From contig CAYWOD010000002.1 of assembly GCA_964459805.1 (NCBI GenBank), forward strand, positions 1-56,316: a DNA stretch of 56,316 nucleotides, read 5' to 3'. How positions within the stretch are numbered: the first letter of the stretch is position 1; each line of letters starts with the position of its first letter. A program made the position numbers and the translations under genes. Below, one piece after another: positions 26,157-34,630 of the stretch. The notes under the pieces were generated by a model, which saw only the letters and a list, made by a program, of their open reading frames with translations, was not told where the DNA came from and ran no database searches. This DNA is from DAOVRL01 sp964459805. Lineage in GTDB: Bacteria > Planctomycetota > Phycisphaerae > Sedimentisphaerales > Anaerobacaceae.

Positions 26157-27245
26157 TCATCGGCTTGAGTTTGCCAAGAACGGTGAATGGGGGCAGCGGC
26201 GGGTTAGTATTTGGGATCCGGTTTCGGTTACGAGGATGTCATCTTCGATACGAACGCCGAGCTTGCCGGGGATGTATATTCCGGGCTCGATGGTGATGAT
26301 GTGGCCGGTTTGGAGAGTGCCCTTAGCATCGGCCTTTAGGAAGGGCAATTCGTGAATCTCCAAACCGAAGCCGTGGCCGGTACCGTGGCCGTACACGGGC
26401 AAGCCGGCAGCGCGAATCAATTCTCTGGCAGCAGAATCGACGGTGGCGAGCTTGACGCCCGGCCTTATCGCCTTTATTGCGGCGGCCTGGGCCCTTTCGA
26501 CGACATCGAAGGCCTTGCTGTAAAGCGTGGTCGGCTTGCCAAGCACAAAGCATCTGGTAATATCGCTGCAGTAGCCTTTGTATTTGGCGCCGAAATCTAT
26601 CAATACGGTGTCCTTTCGCTTGAGCTTTCTTCTGCTCGGCTTGTGGTGCGGCCGGGAGGCATTGGGCCCGAAGGCAACGATTGTCTCGAAACTGTTGGTG
26701 GCGGCGGACTTGCGGAGGTGCAAGTCGAGCGTACCGGCCAGCTCGATTTCGGTTATGCCGGGCTTGATGTGGCCCAGGGTCTGCCGGAGTGCCTTTGCGG
26801 CTATTGAGGCGGAGGCCTTGATAGCGGCGACTTCGGCAGGGTGCTTGGTGCTGCGTATTTGTTCGATGATGCCCGCAACTGATTTGAGGCGGGCCTTGAC
26901 GTGCTTTTTCAATGCCTCGAAGTCGGCGAGCGAGACCGATTTTTCCACGGTTATCGTTCGGACTGATTTTAGCTTCGCCGCGAGTTTGGCGACGGCGTCG
27001 GCCATAGAGCCGGTGCGCTCAACAATGGGGCATTGGGGGCATTCCTTCCGGGCCTGCTCGGTATATCTGCTGTCGGTCAGGAGGTATGTGCGGGCCTTTG
27101 CGATTGCGGCCCAGCTATCATCGCCGAAGAAGCCCGTGGCGTAGGTTACATTGGCGGGCTTTGTTACGATAAGGCAGCCTATACGCTTTTTGGCCATTTC
27201 GCGGCGGATCGCTCTGATGTGTTTGGCTATTATCTGCCGGTCCAT
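26157..27245 (-). CDS. Xaa-Pro aminopeptidase, M24B family
   Basis: A 362-residue cytoplasmic metallopeptidase that removes N-terminal residues before proline. An N-terminal creatinase-like domain (about 5-130) precedes the pita-bread catalytic domain. The dinuclear metal ligands are visible: Asp in DFGAKYKGYCSD (two Asp), His in GHGTGHGFGLEIHE, Glu in TIEPGIYI and Glu in RIEDDILV. The size matches PepQ/YpdF-type enzymes. The ATG at 27245 is chosen because it begins the typical helix; GGAG lies about 10 nt upstream. Confidence 0.9.
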   Translation of the reverse strand: MDRQIIAKHIRAIRREMAKKRIGCLIVTKPANVTYATGFFGDDSWAAIAKARTYLLTDSRYTEQARKECPQCPIVERTGSMADAVAKLAAKLKSVRTITVEKSVSLADFEALKKHVKARLKSVAGIIEQIRSTKHPAEVAAIKASASIAAKALRQTLGHIKPGITEIELAGTLDLHLRKSAATNSFETIVAFGPNASRPHHKPSRRKLKRKDTVLIDFGAKYKGYCSDITRCFVLGKPTTLYSKAFDVVERAQAAAIKAIRPGVKLATVDSAARELIRAAGLPVYGHGTGHGFGLEIHELPFLKADAKGTLQTGHIITIEPGIYIPGKLGVRIEDDILVTETGSQILTRRCPHSPFLANSSR

Positions 27246-27508
27246 TCGTGTCGGTCTCCGGATGCTTCGGTTTATGCTTTCACGAAAGCGCAGGGCCTCT
27301 TGTGCGCCAAAAGACACAACTGATATACAATAACAGGGCCAAAAAGTACATGTTTTTCCGGCAGGACGTTTGGCATTTTGGGGAATAATTTATATGTTTT
27401 TATCAGAAAGACACGGTTGGGGCCGAGGCAGGCGGCCGTGGATGGTTATACCGGGCGTAGATGTTTTCCGTAAGGGAGGAGAATCTATAAGGCCCCATCA
27501 TTCCGAAC
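27246..27508. other. no gene seen
   Basis: The spacer between the divergent peptidase and rhomboid genes shows no coding sequence I can support. It ends in the repeat pair at 27509-27613. Confidence 0.5.
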
Positions 27509-27613
27509 AGGACGGTGATTGCCGTCCTTTTTTCATATCTTGTAACACTACACGGGCTGGAAACCCGTGCCACAAGCACGGCGATTGCCGTCCTTTTTTT
27601 ATGTCTTGTAAGA
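27509..27613. repeat. duplicated terminator unit around a CACGGG hairpin
   Basis: Two copies of ATTGCCGTCCTTTTTT...TCTTGTAA (27518-27545 and 27584-27611) each end a stem: AGGACGG/CCGTCCT (27509-27528) and ACGGC/GCCGT (27578-27591), both with T-runs. Between them is the hairpin CACGGG-CTGGAAA-CCCGTG (27551-27569), of a kind common in planctomycete spacers. It lies upstream of the rhomboid gene; terminator function in the plus direction is likely but its purpose there is unclear. Confidence 0.7.
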
Positions 27614-27681
27614 GGTGCCTTCTGCCGTTACAATCAGCCGACCTTTTGATTCTAATTGACTTTTGAGAAGCTGAATACGCT

Positions 27682-28875
27682 ATGCTGCTACCTATTCGGA
27701 CAAACATCCGGCCCAGGCAGACTCCTTATGCAAACTATGTCTTGATAATCGTGAATGTGCTTATTTTCCTGGTCAGCTACCCCGGCAGAGTGGTAGCTCC
27801 GGGTGTCAGGGAGGTCGTTGCGCCGTGGGCTCAACAATTTGAGCTTATACCGAATCGGTCTGAACTGTGGCAGTTCGTGAGCTACGCCTTCTTGCACGGC
27901 GGCTATATGCACATCATCGTAAATATGCTCTTTTTGTACATTTTCGGGAACAATGTCAACGCCAGGCTTGGCCATATTTCCTATGTGTCTTTTTATTTAG
28001 CCGGAGCGGCATTTAGCGGTGTGGGTCATGCGGTTATCCACTCAGCTTCGAGCGTGCCGACTTTGGGTGCGAGCGGTGCTGTTGCGGCTGTGACGGGCGC
28101 GTACTTGGTGCTGTTTCCACAGACGCTGATAACGGTTCTTTATTGGTTCTTTTTCATAGGAACGATAGAGGTGCCTGCGCTGTACTTTATCGGAATCAAG
28201 CTGATTTTGATAGACAACGTAATCTCCCGATATACGCCTCACAATATTGCCTATGACGCTCATTTGGCCGGCTATGCTTTCGGCATTGCGGCTATCTTGG
28301 GTGTGCTTGCAACCGGGCTGGTCAGGAGCGACAATTTCGATCTCTGGGCGATGCTGAAGCGATGGAACCGTCGGCGTCGGTATCGGGACGTTGTGACGAG
28401 CGGCTATGATCCGTTTACGGGGCAGGTGCGGGCCAAGCAGGTGAAGGTCAAGGAGGTCAAAACAGCGGCCCAAAAGCTTAATCAAAAGAAGATGGCGGAT
28501 ATTCGCAACGAGATCGGCAAGCGGATGCTGGAACGCAACTTAGCCGGGGCAGCGAAGCTGTATCTGGAGCTTATCGGTCTTGACGAGGGGCAGATTCTGC
28601 CTCGTCAGCACCTGCTGGATATCGCCAACCAGCTTGCCAGCGATAACAGGCCGGCAGAATCGGCCCGGGCATACGAGCAGTTCTTAGCTCACTACAGCAG
28701 CTACGAATACGCCGGGGAGGTGGAGCTGATGATCGGTTTGCTGTATTCTCGGTATCTCGATGAGCGGGCGCCGGCGTTGAAGTATCTGCACGCGGCGGCC
28801 GCCAAGCTCTCGGACCCCGGACAGTTGAAGATGTGCCGCGACGAGCTTGCTCGATTGGAGGAATCGGGGGGATGA
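27682..28875 (+). CDS. rhomboid intramembrane serine protease with helical tail
   Basis: A 397-residue inner-membrane protease. Six membrane helices fall within residues 15-215. The catalytic dyad is Ser131 in LGASGAV and His194 in YDAHLAGY; the family-typical HxxxN appears as HIIVNMLFLYIFG (His77, Asn81), and the L1 loop includes ELWQFVSYAFLHG. After the membrane domain a basic linker (about 225-265) leads to an alpha-helical, TPR-like region (about 268-395: GKRMLERNLAGAAKLYLELI and following). The extension is unusual for short bacterial rhomboids and may bind partners. Substrates are unknown. Confidence 0.88.
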   Translation: MLLPIRTNIRPRQTPYANYVLIIVNVLIFLVSYPGRVVAPGVREVVAPWAQQFELIPNRSELWQFVSYAFLHGGYMHIIVNMLFLYIFGNNVNARLGHISYVSFYLAGAAFSGVGHAVIHSASSVPTLGASGAVAAVTGAYLVLFPQTLITVLYWFFFIGTIEVPALYFIGIKLILIDNVISRYTPHNIAYDAHLAGYAFGIAAILGVLATGLVRSDNFDLWAMLKRWNRRRRYRDVVTSGYDPFTGQVRAKQVKVKEVKTAAQKLNQKKMADIRNEIGKRMLERNLAGAAKLYLELIGLDEGQILPRQHLLDIANQLASDNRPAESARAYEQFLAHYSSYEYAGEVELMIGLLYSRYLDERAPALKYLHAAAAKLSDPGQLKMCRDELARLEESGG

Positions 28876-29021
28876 GCTTTGGCCGGCCCGGATATTCGGG
28901 CGAATAAAGATGTTGACAGCCGATGTGAGGGCTGCTAATTTGAACAAGCGAAAGAAGATCATTTGACGATTGGGCGGTTTTTGGATTTTAGAAAAGAATC
29001 TTTTTTTTGGGAGATAGAAAG

Positions 29022-30212
29022 ATGAGATCACATATTGACTTTTTGCTCATAGTTATTTTAGCGAGCTTTGCGTCGGTGGGTTTTGGGCGGCTTGGGTCAA
29101 CGGCGGGAGTGCCGGCTCCGGCGGCGGCCGACGCGAATGCGGTGAGTGTGCCGTCTTTTCCCTACATTGCGGAGATAACGGGTGACAACGTTTATATTCG
29201 CTCGGGCCCCGGTATGAACTATTACAGTTGCCGCAAGCTCAACAAAGGCGAGAAGGTTAAGGTGGTCGGCCGGCAATTTAGCTGGTCCTGTATTGTACCG
29301 CCGGCGGGCAGTTTTTCCTGGATTTACATACCTTATGTGAGCATCGACCCGGACAATCCCGGGACGGGTATTGTCACGGGCGACAATGTTCGTGTCTATG
29401 CCGGCTCGGACGTGGTAAAGGCGATTCATTCGACGCTGCAGTTGAAGCTGGACCGTGGCGAGAAGGTCAAATTGTTGGGTGAGCAGAAAGAAAATTATTA
29501 CAAGATTTCCCCTCCGTCGGGCGCGTATCTCTGGGTGAGCACGAAGTTTACGCAGCCGTATCTGGTGTCGGTGGAGCCAACGCCGATTACCGGGACGATT
29601 GACCCAAACGAGCCGAGCGATTCGAATGAGACAACAGTTGTTGTTCGGCCTGTGAAGGTCTCGGTCGAGGCGGAGAAGCTCAAGGAGTATCAAGCTCTCG
29701 AGAAGAGACTTCAGGCCGAGCGGGCCAAGCCGATGGGGCAGCAGAAATACGCGAGTATCAAGAAGGCGCTCGAGGCGATAGCGAAGAACAAAGATGCGGG
29801 CAGGACCGCACGCTACTGCGAGTTTGCGATTAGGCAGATAGAGCGTTACGAGCTGGTGCAGGTGGTATCGAAAGAGCTTGAGCTTCAGAATAAACAGTTG
29901 CAGGCGAATCAGGAGCGGATAGACAAGGCCCGCAGCACGCGGCTGGCACAGGCGAAAAATCTGGGGCGGTTTGCGGTAGTTGGCAAGCTTGAGGTTTCAA
30001 ACATTCACGGCCCTGATACCGAGCTGAAACGGTACCGGATAATCGGCGAGTCGGGCAAGACGATTTGTTACGCGCGGCCGATGGGCGGGGCCGTACAGGC
30101 GGATTTGATCGCCCTGATAGGCCGCAAGGTCGGGCTGGTCGGGACAATATCGCCGTATCCGCAAACCGCGGGAGCCCTGGTGAAATTCACCGAAGCAGTG
30201 GGGCTAAAGTAA
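29022..30212 (+). CDS. exported SH3b-domain protein
   Basis: A 396-residue exported protein. A signal peptide (about 1-22) is followed by two bacterial SH3 domains (about 45-102 and 112-172), each with the pattern GDNVYIRSGPG or GDNVRVYAG and a later KLNKGEKVKVVG-type strand. A proline/acid-rich linker (about 175-200), a helical region with coiled-coil character (about 205-315) and a small beta-rich C-terminal domain (about 320-390) complete it. GGGAGA precedes the ATG at 29022. SH3b domains usually bind cell-wall or peptide ligands, so an envelope role is likely. The gene ends convergent with the next gene. Confidence 0.75.
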   Translation: MRSHIDFLLIVILASFASVGFGRLGSTAGVPAPAAADANAVSVPSFPYIAEITGDNVYIRSGPGMNYYSCRKLNKGEKVKVVGRQFSWSCIVPPAGSFSWIYIPYVSIDPDNPGTGIVTGDNVRVYAGSDVVKAIHSTLQLKLDRGEKVKLLGEQKENYYKISPPSGAYLWVSTKFTQPYLVSVEPTPITGTIDPNEPSDSNETTVVVRPVKVSVEAEKLKEYQALEKRLQAERAKPMGQQKYASIKKALEAIAKNKDAGRTARYCEFAIRQIERYELVQVVSKELELQNKQLQANQERIDKARSTRLAQAKNLGRFAVVGKLEVSNIHGPDTELKRYRIIGESGKTICYARPMGGAVQADLIALIGRKVGLVGTISPYPQTAGALVKFTEAVGLK

Positions 30213-30326
30213 TCGACGCAGTGGAAGTCGAAAAATCATCGCAGGCGCAGTATGCCTCTATGACGGCGATTTCGCTACGAGCTTGCCGCGCAGGTCCTTC
30301 TCGCTGCCGATGAAATCTAAGCTCTT

Positions 30327-31502
30327 TCAGGCCTTTTTGAATGCGGTCCACTTGCGCTGGCTCTTGGTGCTGGCCAGGACGGTCTCGATAAAGAGCATGC
30401 CTCGCAGACCGTCGTCAACGTTGGGGAAGTCCTTTGCGAGCGGGTCGGCTTTGGTCCTGGTCAACTTGGCGCGGACGGTGTCGGCAAAGTTGACGTAGTT
30501 GTTTGCGAAGGCCTCGAAGAAGGCTTCCGGGTGGCCGAACGGCAGGCGCGTGGCGCGACCGGCCGCGGGGCTTGCCGCTGCGACGTAATCGTTGCCGCGT
30601 CGCCAAACCTGGACGGGACCATCGGGGACCTTGACATACAGATAGTTGGGGTGCTCCTGGCGCCATTCGAGAGACTTTTCTTCGCCGTAGATCCAGATGG
30701 CCAGGCCGTTTTCTTCTCCGATAGAGATCTGGCTTGCGTGGAGGACACCCCTTGCCCCGTTGTTGAATCGCAGGAGGCAATTGCCGTCGTCGTCGAGCCT
30801 GCGGCCCTTGACGAAAATGCTAAGGTCCGCACAGAGGTGGGTGATCTTCAGGCCGGTGATGTATTCGGACAGGTTCTCGGCGTGCGTGCCAATGTCACCC
30901 ATACAGCCTGCGCCGCCGCTCTGCTTGGGGTCGGTTCGCCAGGCGGCCTGCTGCTGGCCGGTCTTCTCCAATGCAGTGGCCAGCCAGCCCTGCGGATACT
31001 GGACGACTATTTTGCGTACCTTTCCGATTTCGCCGCCGCGGACGAGGTCCCTGGCGAGCTTGACCATCGGGTAGCCGGTGTAGTTGTGCATCAGTCCGAA
31101 GACCTTGCGGGACTTCTTTACGAGTTTCTTCAACTGCCTGGCCTCGGCGACGTTGAAGGTCATCGGCTTTTCGCACATTATGTGGAACCCGGCCTCGAGG
31201 AAATCCTTCGCAATCGGGAAATGCCAGTTGTTCGGCGTGGTAATCGAGACGAAATCGATTCTCTGGCCGTCGGGCAGCTTGAGCTCTTTTTCGATCATCT
31301 CCTCGTAGGTTCGATAGACCCGCTTTGAGGGCAGCATAAGCTCTCTTCCCTGCTGCTTTGACTTTCTCGGATTAATATCGAACGCTCCCGCCACGAGCTC
31401 GATCCCGCCGTCCATACGAGCCGCCTTGCGATGGACATCACCAATAAAAGCCCCCGGCCCGCCGCCAACCATACCCATGTTCAACTTCCTGTTGAGATTC
31501 AT
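30327..31502 (-). CDS. Gfo/Idh/MocA-family oxidoreductase (cytoplasmic)
   Basis: A 391-residue NAD(P)-dependent sugar or cyclitol dehydrogenase. The Rossmann motif is GMVGGGPGAFIG, followed by Asp at the end of the second strand (GAFD), and the family motif EKP in CEKPMTFN. The C-terminal alpha/beta domain includes GDIGTHAENL, whose His (GTH) is the usual catalytic residue. AAAGGAG precedes the ATG at 31502. No signal peptide. Substrate is not predictable; it is divergent from the sugar gene series that starts at 31940. Confidence 0.85.
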   Translation of the reverse strand: MNLNRKLNMGMVGGGPGAFIGDVHRKAARMDGGIELVAGAFDINPRKSKQQGRELMLPSKRVYRTYEEMIEKELKLPDGQRIDFVSITTPNNWHFPIAKDFLEAGFHIMCEKPMTFNVAEARQLKKLVKKSRKVFGLMHNYTGYPMVKLARDLVRGGEIGKVRKIVVQYPQGWLATALEKTGQQQAAWRTDPKQSGGAGCMGDIGTHAENLSEYITGLKITHLCADLSIFVKGRRLDDDGNCLLRFNNGARGVLHASQISIGEENGLAIWIYGEEKSLEWRQEHPNYLYVKVPDGPVQVWRRGNDYVAAASPAAGRATRLPFGHPEAFFEAFANNYVNFADTVRAKLTRTKADPLAKDFPNVDDGLRGMLFIETVLASTKSQRKWTAFKKA

Positions 31503-31796
31503 ACCTGCTCCTTTCAATTATTCGCGCGTATAAAGTGACAGTTATTGACTGGTGACACACACTTTTTTTCAAAAAGCATTACCTCCCGGCCAAAAATGCC
31601 TTTTCGAGATTATAGAAAACCGTACTGATAAAGCAAACCAAAAAGGTTCTTTTCACCGTTCCAGGGGCCAAGCCCCATCGAACAGTCGAATATAGCTAAA
31701 ACGCCCCCATCCCGCAAGGGTCTGCTTGAAAAGAAATCGGGGATTCGGCCGCGTGGTCGGATTTTCCGTTAATCCGACAACAGAGAGAAGTTTGGA
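31503..31796. other. no gene seen
   Basis: The spacer between divergent sugar genes has no supported gene. A minus-strand frame at 31653-31838 gives a peptide without recognisable similarity and is probably chance. Confidence 0.5.
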
Positions 31797-31826
31797 TTGA
31801 CAATAGCCGCCTTTGAGCTTTATATC
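31797..31826 (+). promoter_or_regulatory. promoter of the enolase-superfamily gene
   Basis: A perfect TTGACA (31797-31802) is followed after 17-18 nt by TTATAT/TATATC (31820-31826), about 115 nt before the ATG. Confidence 0.5.
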
Positions 31827-31939
31827 TACAGGCGTCAACTACCGGTAAATCTTGTGCGTAATCGGATAGGAGTCTTCTTATATGGGCCTTTTGGTGGGCG
31901 GATGGTGGAAATGCCCCGAAACACAGCAGCAAGGAAGTT

Positions 31940-33346
31940 ATGATGGATAGCGATATCAGCCCGGCGGCGGCGGATTTGTACTTCATACCGGTGGAAACGA
32001 GGGTTCCGCTGAAGTTCGGGCCTGAGACGCTGACGTCGGTAGTATGTGCGCGGACGTGCGTTACGGTTGCGGGCAGTCAGGGGCAGACGGCGCAGGGGTG
32101 GGGGGAAACTCCACTGAGCGTTCAGTGGGCGTGGCCGAGCAGTGCGCCATACACTGAAAGATGCGAGGCGATGCAGCTTTTCTGCCGAATGTTAGCCGAG
32201 GCCTGGGCAAAATTCGACGGGCGGGGTCATCCGATTGAATTGGGAAATGCCTTTATCGAAACGGTATTGGGCGGTCTTTTGGAGCGGCTCAACGATGAGC
32301 GGGGTGAGCAGGCCGAGCCGATGCCGTACCTGGCGGCCCTGGTTTGCTGCTCGGCCTTTGACGTGGCTCTGCACGATGCTTATGGGCAGCTCCTCGGGCG
32401 AGAGGTCTATTCGACGTACAACGCGGAGTTTATGAATACGGATTTGGCGGGTTTTCTCGAGCCGGCGGCAGGCAGCGGTGTGTCATTTGAGGGCAAATAC
32501 CCTGCCGATTTCCTCGAATCCCCGCCTGCCGAGCGTCTCCCCGCGTGGCATCTGGTCGGCGGCAAGGATTTGCTGGATGAGTCGGAATTGACCGGAGATG
32601 AGCCGGACGACGGGTATCCGGTGCTGTTGGGCGACTGGATCGAGCGCGATGGGCTGATGTGCCTGAAGGTGAAACTGCGGGGCAACGATGCTGCCTGGGA
32701 CTACGAACGGCTGGTCAAGGTTGGCCACATCGCCATCGAGTACGGTGTTCTGTGGCTGACGAGCGATTTTAACTGCACCGTTACGGAGCCGCAGTATGTG
32801 AACGATATTCTGGACCGGGTGGTGGTCGAGCATCCGCGGATTTATCAGATGATACTCTATGTCGAGCAGCCTTTTCCTTACGACCTGGAAAAGAATCAGA
32901 TCGATGTCCACAGCGTCTCGGCCCGCAAGCCGTTGTTTATGGACGAGAGCGCTCACGACTGGAAGCTGATCAGGCTGGGCCGCAGCTTAGGCTGGACGGG
33001 GGTCGCGCTCAAGACGTGCAAGACCCAGACCGGGGCGATTCTGAGCCTGTGCTGGGCCAAGGCGCACGGGATGACCCTGATGGTGCAGGACCTGACCAAC
33101 CCGATGCTGGCGCAGATACCGCACGTTCTGTTAGCGGCGCACGCAGGGACGATCATGGGCGTCGAGACCAATGCGATGCAGTTCTACCCCGCGGCCTCGG
33201 CGGCCGAAGAGGCCGTGCATCCGGGACTCTACCGCCGGCGCGATGGACTGGTTGACCTGACAACGATAAAGGGCACCGGGTTTGGTTATCGAATAGACGA
33301 AATCAAAAGAGAGCTGCCGGACCCGGCGGCGAGATTCGAGAAGTGA
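31940..33346 (+). CDS. enolase-superfamily enzyme (mandelate racemase/muconate lactonizing type)
   Basis: A 468-residue sugar-acid dehydratase or epimerase candidate. The catalytic barrel shows CLKVKLRG (a KxK motif at the end of strand 2), the metal ligands Asp in TSDFNC, Glu in YVEQPF and Asp/Glu in FMDESAHD, and a late conserved Lys (VALKTCKTQTG). The N-terminal capping domain (about 1-150) is longer than usual and a further insert (about 165-225) precedes strand 2. AAGGAAG lies 2 nt before two consecutive ATGs. It is followed by a sugar isomerase and an oxidoreductase, suggesting a catabolic pathway for a sugar acid or deoxy sugar. The substrate is unknown. Confidence 0.82.
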   Translation: MMDSDISPAAADLYFIPVETRVPLKFGPETLTSVVCARTCVTVAGSQGQTAQGWGETPLSVQWAWPSSAPYTERCEAMQLFCRMLAEAWAKFDGRGHPIELGNAFIETVLGGLLERLNDERGEQAEPMPYLAALVCCSAFDVALHDAYGQLLGREVYSTYNAEFMNTDLAGFLEPAAGSGVSFEGKYPADFLESPPAERLPAWHLVGGKDLLDESELTGDEPDDGYPVLLGDWIERDGLMCLKVKLRGNDAAWDYERLVKVGHIAIEYGVLWLTSDFNCTVTEPQYVNDILDRVVVEHPRIYQMILYVEQPFPYDLEKNQIDVHSVSARKPLFMDESAHDWKLIRLGRSLGWTGVALKTCKTQTGAILSLCWAKAHGMTLMVQDLTNPMLAQIPHVLLAAHAGTIMGVETNAMQFYPAASAAEEAVHPGLYRRRDGLVDLTTIKGTGFGYRIDEIKRELPDPAARFEK

Positions 33347-33376
33347 TAATGTTAGCCACAAAAACACGAAGAAAGA

Positions 33377-33430
33377 AAAGTGAGCTAAAGTGAGCTAAAG
33401 TGAGCTAAAGTGAACTAAAGTGTCTAAAGT
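33377..33430. repeat. 10-bp tandem array (TGAGCTAAAG)
   Basis: TGAGCTAAAG occurs three times from 33381 to 33410, then TGAACTAAAG and TGTCTAAAG, ending TTGAAAG. The same unit in reverse orientation, with the same boundary, lies in the thiC leader (22413-22440). Confidence 0.9.
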
Positions 33431-33456
33431 TGAAAGAAGAAACGGAGTGACTGAAG

Positions 33457-34293
33457 ATGGCGAAATTAAGTGCATTTGCGGATGAGGTAACAGAGGACTT
33501 TCCGGCGCAGGTGGAATACCTTGCCAAGGAAGGCGTGGGCTATATTGAGCCGCGCTTTATCGACAAGAAGAGTATTATGGATTTGACGAAGGCCGAGCTC
33601 AACGAAGCGAAGAAGATGATACTGGATCAGGGTCTAAAGGTAAGTGCGATCGGCTCGCCGATAGGCAAGGTGCGGCTTGATGAGCCTTTCCAGGAGCATT
33701 TGGACAAGTTCAAGCATGCGGTCGATTTGGCGGTGTTCTTCGAGACGCCGTTTATGCGGATGTTCAGCTACTATGCCCCCCAAGGACAGAATATAGACGA
33801 CTGCCGTGAGCAGGTTATGGGGCGAATGGGAGCGAAGGTCGAGCTGCTGCGGGATGTTGATGTTACGATGGTGCACGAGAACGAGGCGAATATCTACGGG
33901 CACACGGCCGAGCACTGCGTTGAAATGGTCGAGACCATCAATTCGCCGAAGCTGCGGCTGGTCTATGACCCGGCCAATTTCGTCTGGGGTGAGAAGATAA
34001 CGAATAATGTTGAGGTCTGCTGGCCGGTGATGAAGCCATACGTTGTGCACGTTCATATCAAGGACTGGAAGCTGGGGGCAAAGGACGTCGGCAGCATTCC
34101 GGGCCAAGGCGATGGGCAAATCAAGGAGCTGCTTGCCGAATTAGCGGCCATGAAATACGATGGGTGTATGACGATGGAGCCGCACCTGCAAACGGGCGGG
34201 CAATTCGGCGGATCGACGGGGCCGGAACTCTTTACAAGGGCCATTGCCGCGGTGCGAGAGATTGCCGCCGAAGTAGGGCTGGCGTGTGAATAA
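33457..34293 (+). CDS. sugar phosphate isomerase/epimerase, AP-endonuclease-2-type TIM barrel
   Basis: A 278-residue cytoplasmic xylose-isomerase-like TIM barrel. Predicted metal-site residues lie in MVHENEANIYG, LVYDPANF, VHIKDWK (His and Asp) and MTMEPHLQ, each at the end of a barrel strand. Members isomerise or epimerise keto sugars or cyclitols. A ribosome binding site (GAACGGAGTGACTGAAG) precedes the ATG. It lies between the enolase-superfamily enzyme and an oxidoreductase; the spacer downstream holds the 311-bp inverted-repeat element. Confidence 0.88.
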   Translation: MAKLSAFADEVTEDFPAQVEYLAKEGVGYIEPRFIDKKSIMDLTKAELNEAKKMILDQGLKVSAIGSPIGKVRLDEPFQEHLDKFKHAVDLAVFFETPFMRMFSYYAPQGQNIDDCREQVMGRMGAKVELLRDVDVTMVHENEANIYGHTAEHCVEMVETINSPKLRLVYDPANFVWGEKITNNVEVCWPVMKPYVVHVHIKDWKLGAKDVGSIPGQGDGQIKELLAELAAMKYDGCMTMEPHLQTGGQFGGSTGPELFTRAIAAVREIAAEVGLACE

Positions 34294-34383
34294 TGTGGCT
34301 CAACTGCAAAAAAGTTGGCCTCTCATTCAATAAAGTTGGTAACTTTTTTGAGGATTTTCTTGCAACTGCTTTGAGTTTAACGC

Positions 34384-34412
34384 TTTAAGCCTCCGGCATA
34401 GTGTGATATAAT
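34384..34412 (+). promoter_or_regulatory. promoter of RNA copy B
   Basis: TTTAAG (34384-34389), 17 nt, then a perfect TATAAT (34407-34412). The expected start near 34419 coincides with the first base of stem P1 at 34420. Confidence 0.6.
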
Positions 34413-34418
34413 ACCGTT

Positions 34419-34570
34419 GCTCTCGCGGGGGATAAGGCAACGCAGGAGTGCGACCTGAGCACCGCGAGAGTGCCATACGGCATGGGTTGCTGTTTTCTGT
34501 GGTGCCAACCCTTTACAATCATGCCGGTGGCTGTAATGTGATAAACTCCAGCCTCCTAAAAGGCTGTTTT
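34419..34570 (+). ncRNA. candidate structured RNA, copy B
   Basis: Stem P1 pairs CTCTCGCGG (34420-34428) with CCGCGAGAG (34462-34470), 9 perfect pairs. It closes a 33-nt core with GGATAAGGCAACGCAGG and the hairpin CGCA-GGAG-TGCG (34441-34452). P1 is directly followed by TGCC-ATAC-GGCA (34471-34482), a stem GGGTTG/CAACCC (34484-34489 with 34506-34511) around TTTTCTGT, and a terminator CAGCCT/AGGCTG with TTTT (34549-34570). Copy A (438-594 minus) shares core, hairpins and order. No open frame spans it. No known family recognised. Confidence 0.6.
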
Positions 34571-34630
34571 CAGCAGGGGGGAACCAACTTTTTTGCAGTT
34601 GAGCCAAAAAGTTGAATAAGGAAAACGGAT

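Larger units (their letters stand above)
34296..34606. mobile_element. MITE-like element with 23-bp perfect inverted termini
   Basis: TGGCTCAACTGC...AAAAAAGTTGG (34296-34318) is the exact reverse complement of 34584-34606. The 311-bp element encodes no protein and contains RNA copy B with its own promoter and terminator. I see no target-site duplication at the ends (flanks AATG and AAAA differ), so mobility is an inference from perfect termini and non-coding content. It separates two sugar genes and ends 24 nt before the next ATG. Confidence 0.65.

Noticed and set aside
27498..27707. A small minus-strand protein with an internal repeat
   Set aside because: Its repeats are the translated terminator duplication at 27509-27613, not a coding sequence.
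34419..34570. 6S RNA or SRP RNA as the identity of the repeated RNA
   Set aside because: The 5' and 3' ends do not pair as in 6S RNA, and the SRP loop GGUCAGG...GGAAGCAGCC is absent.
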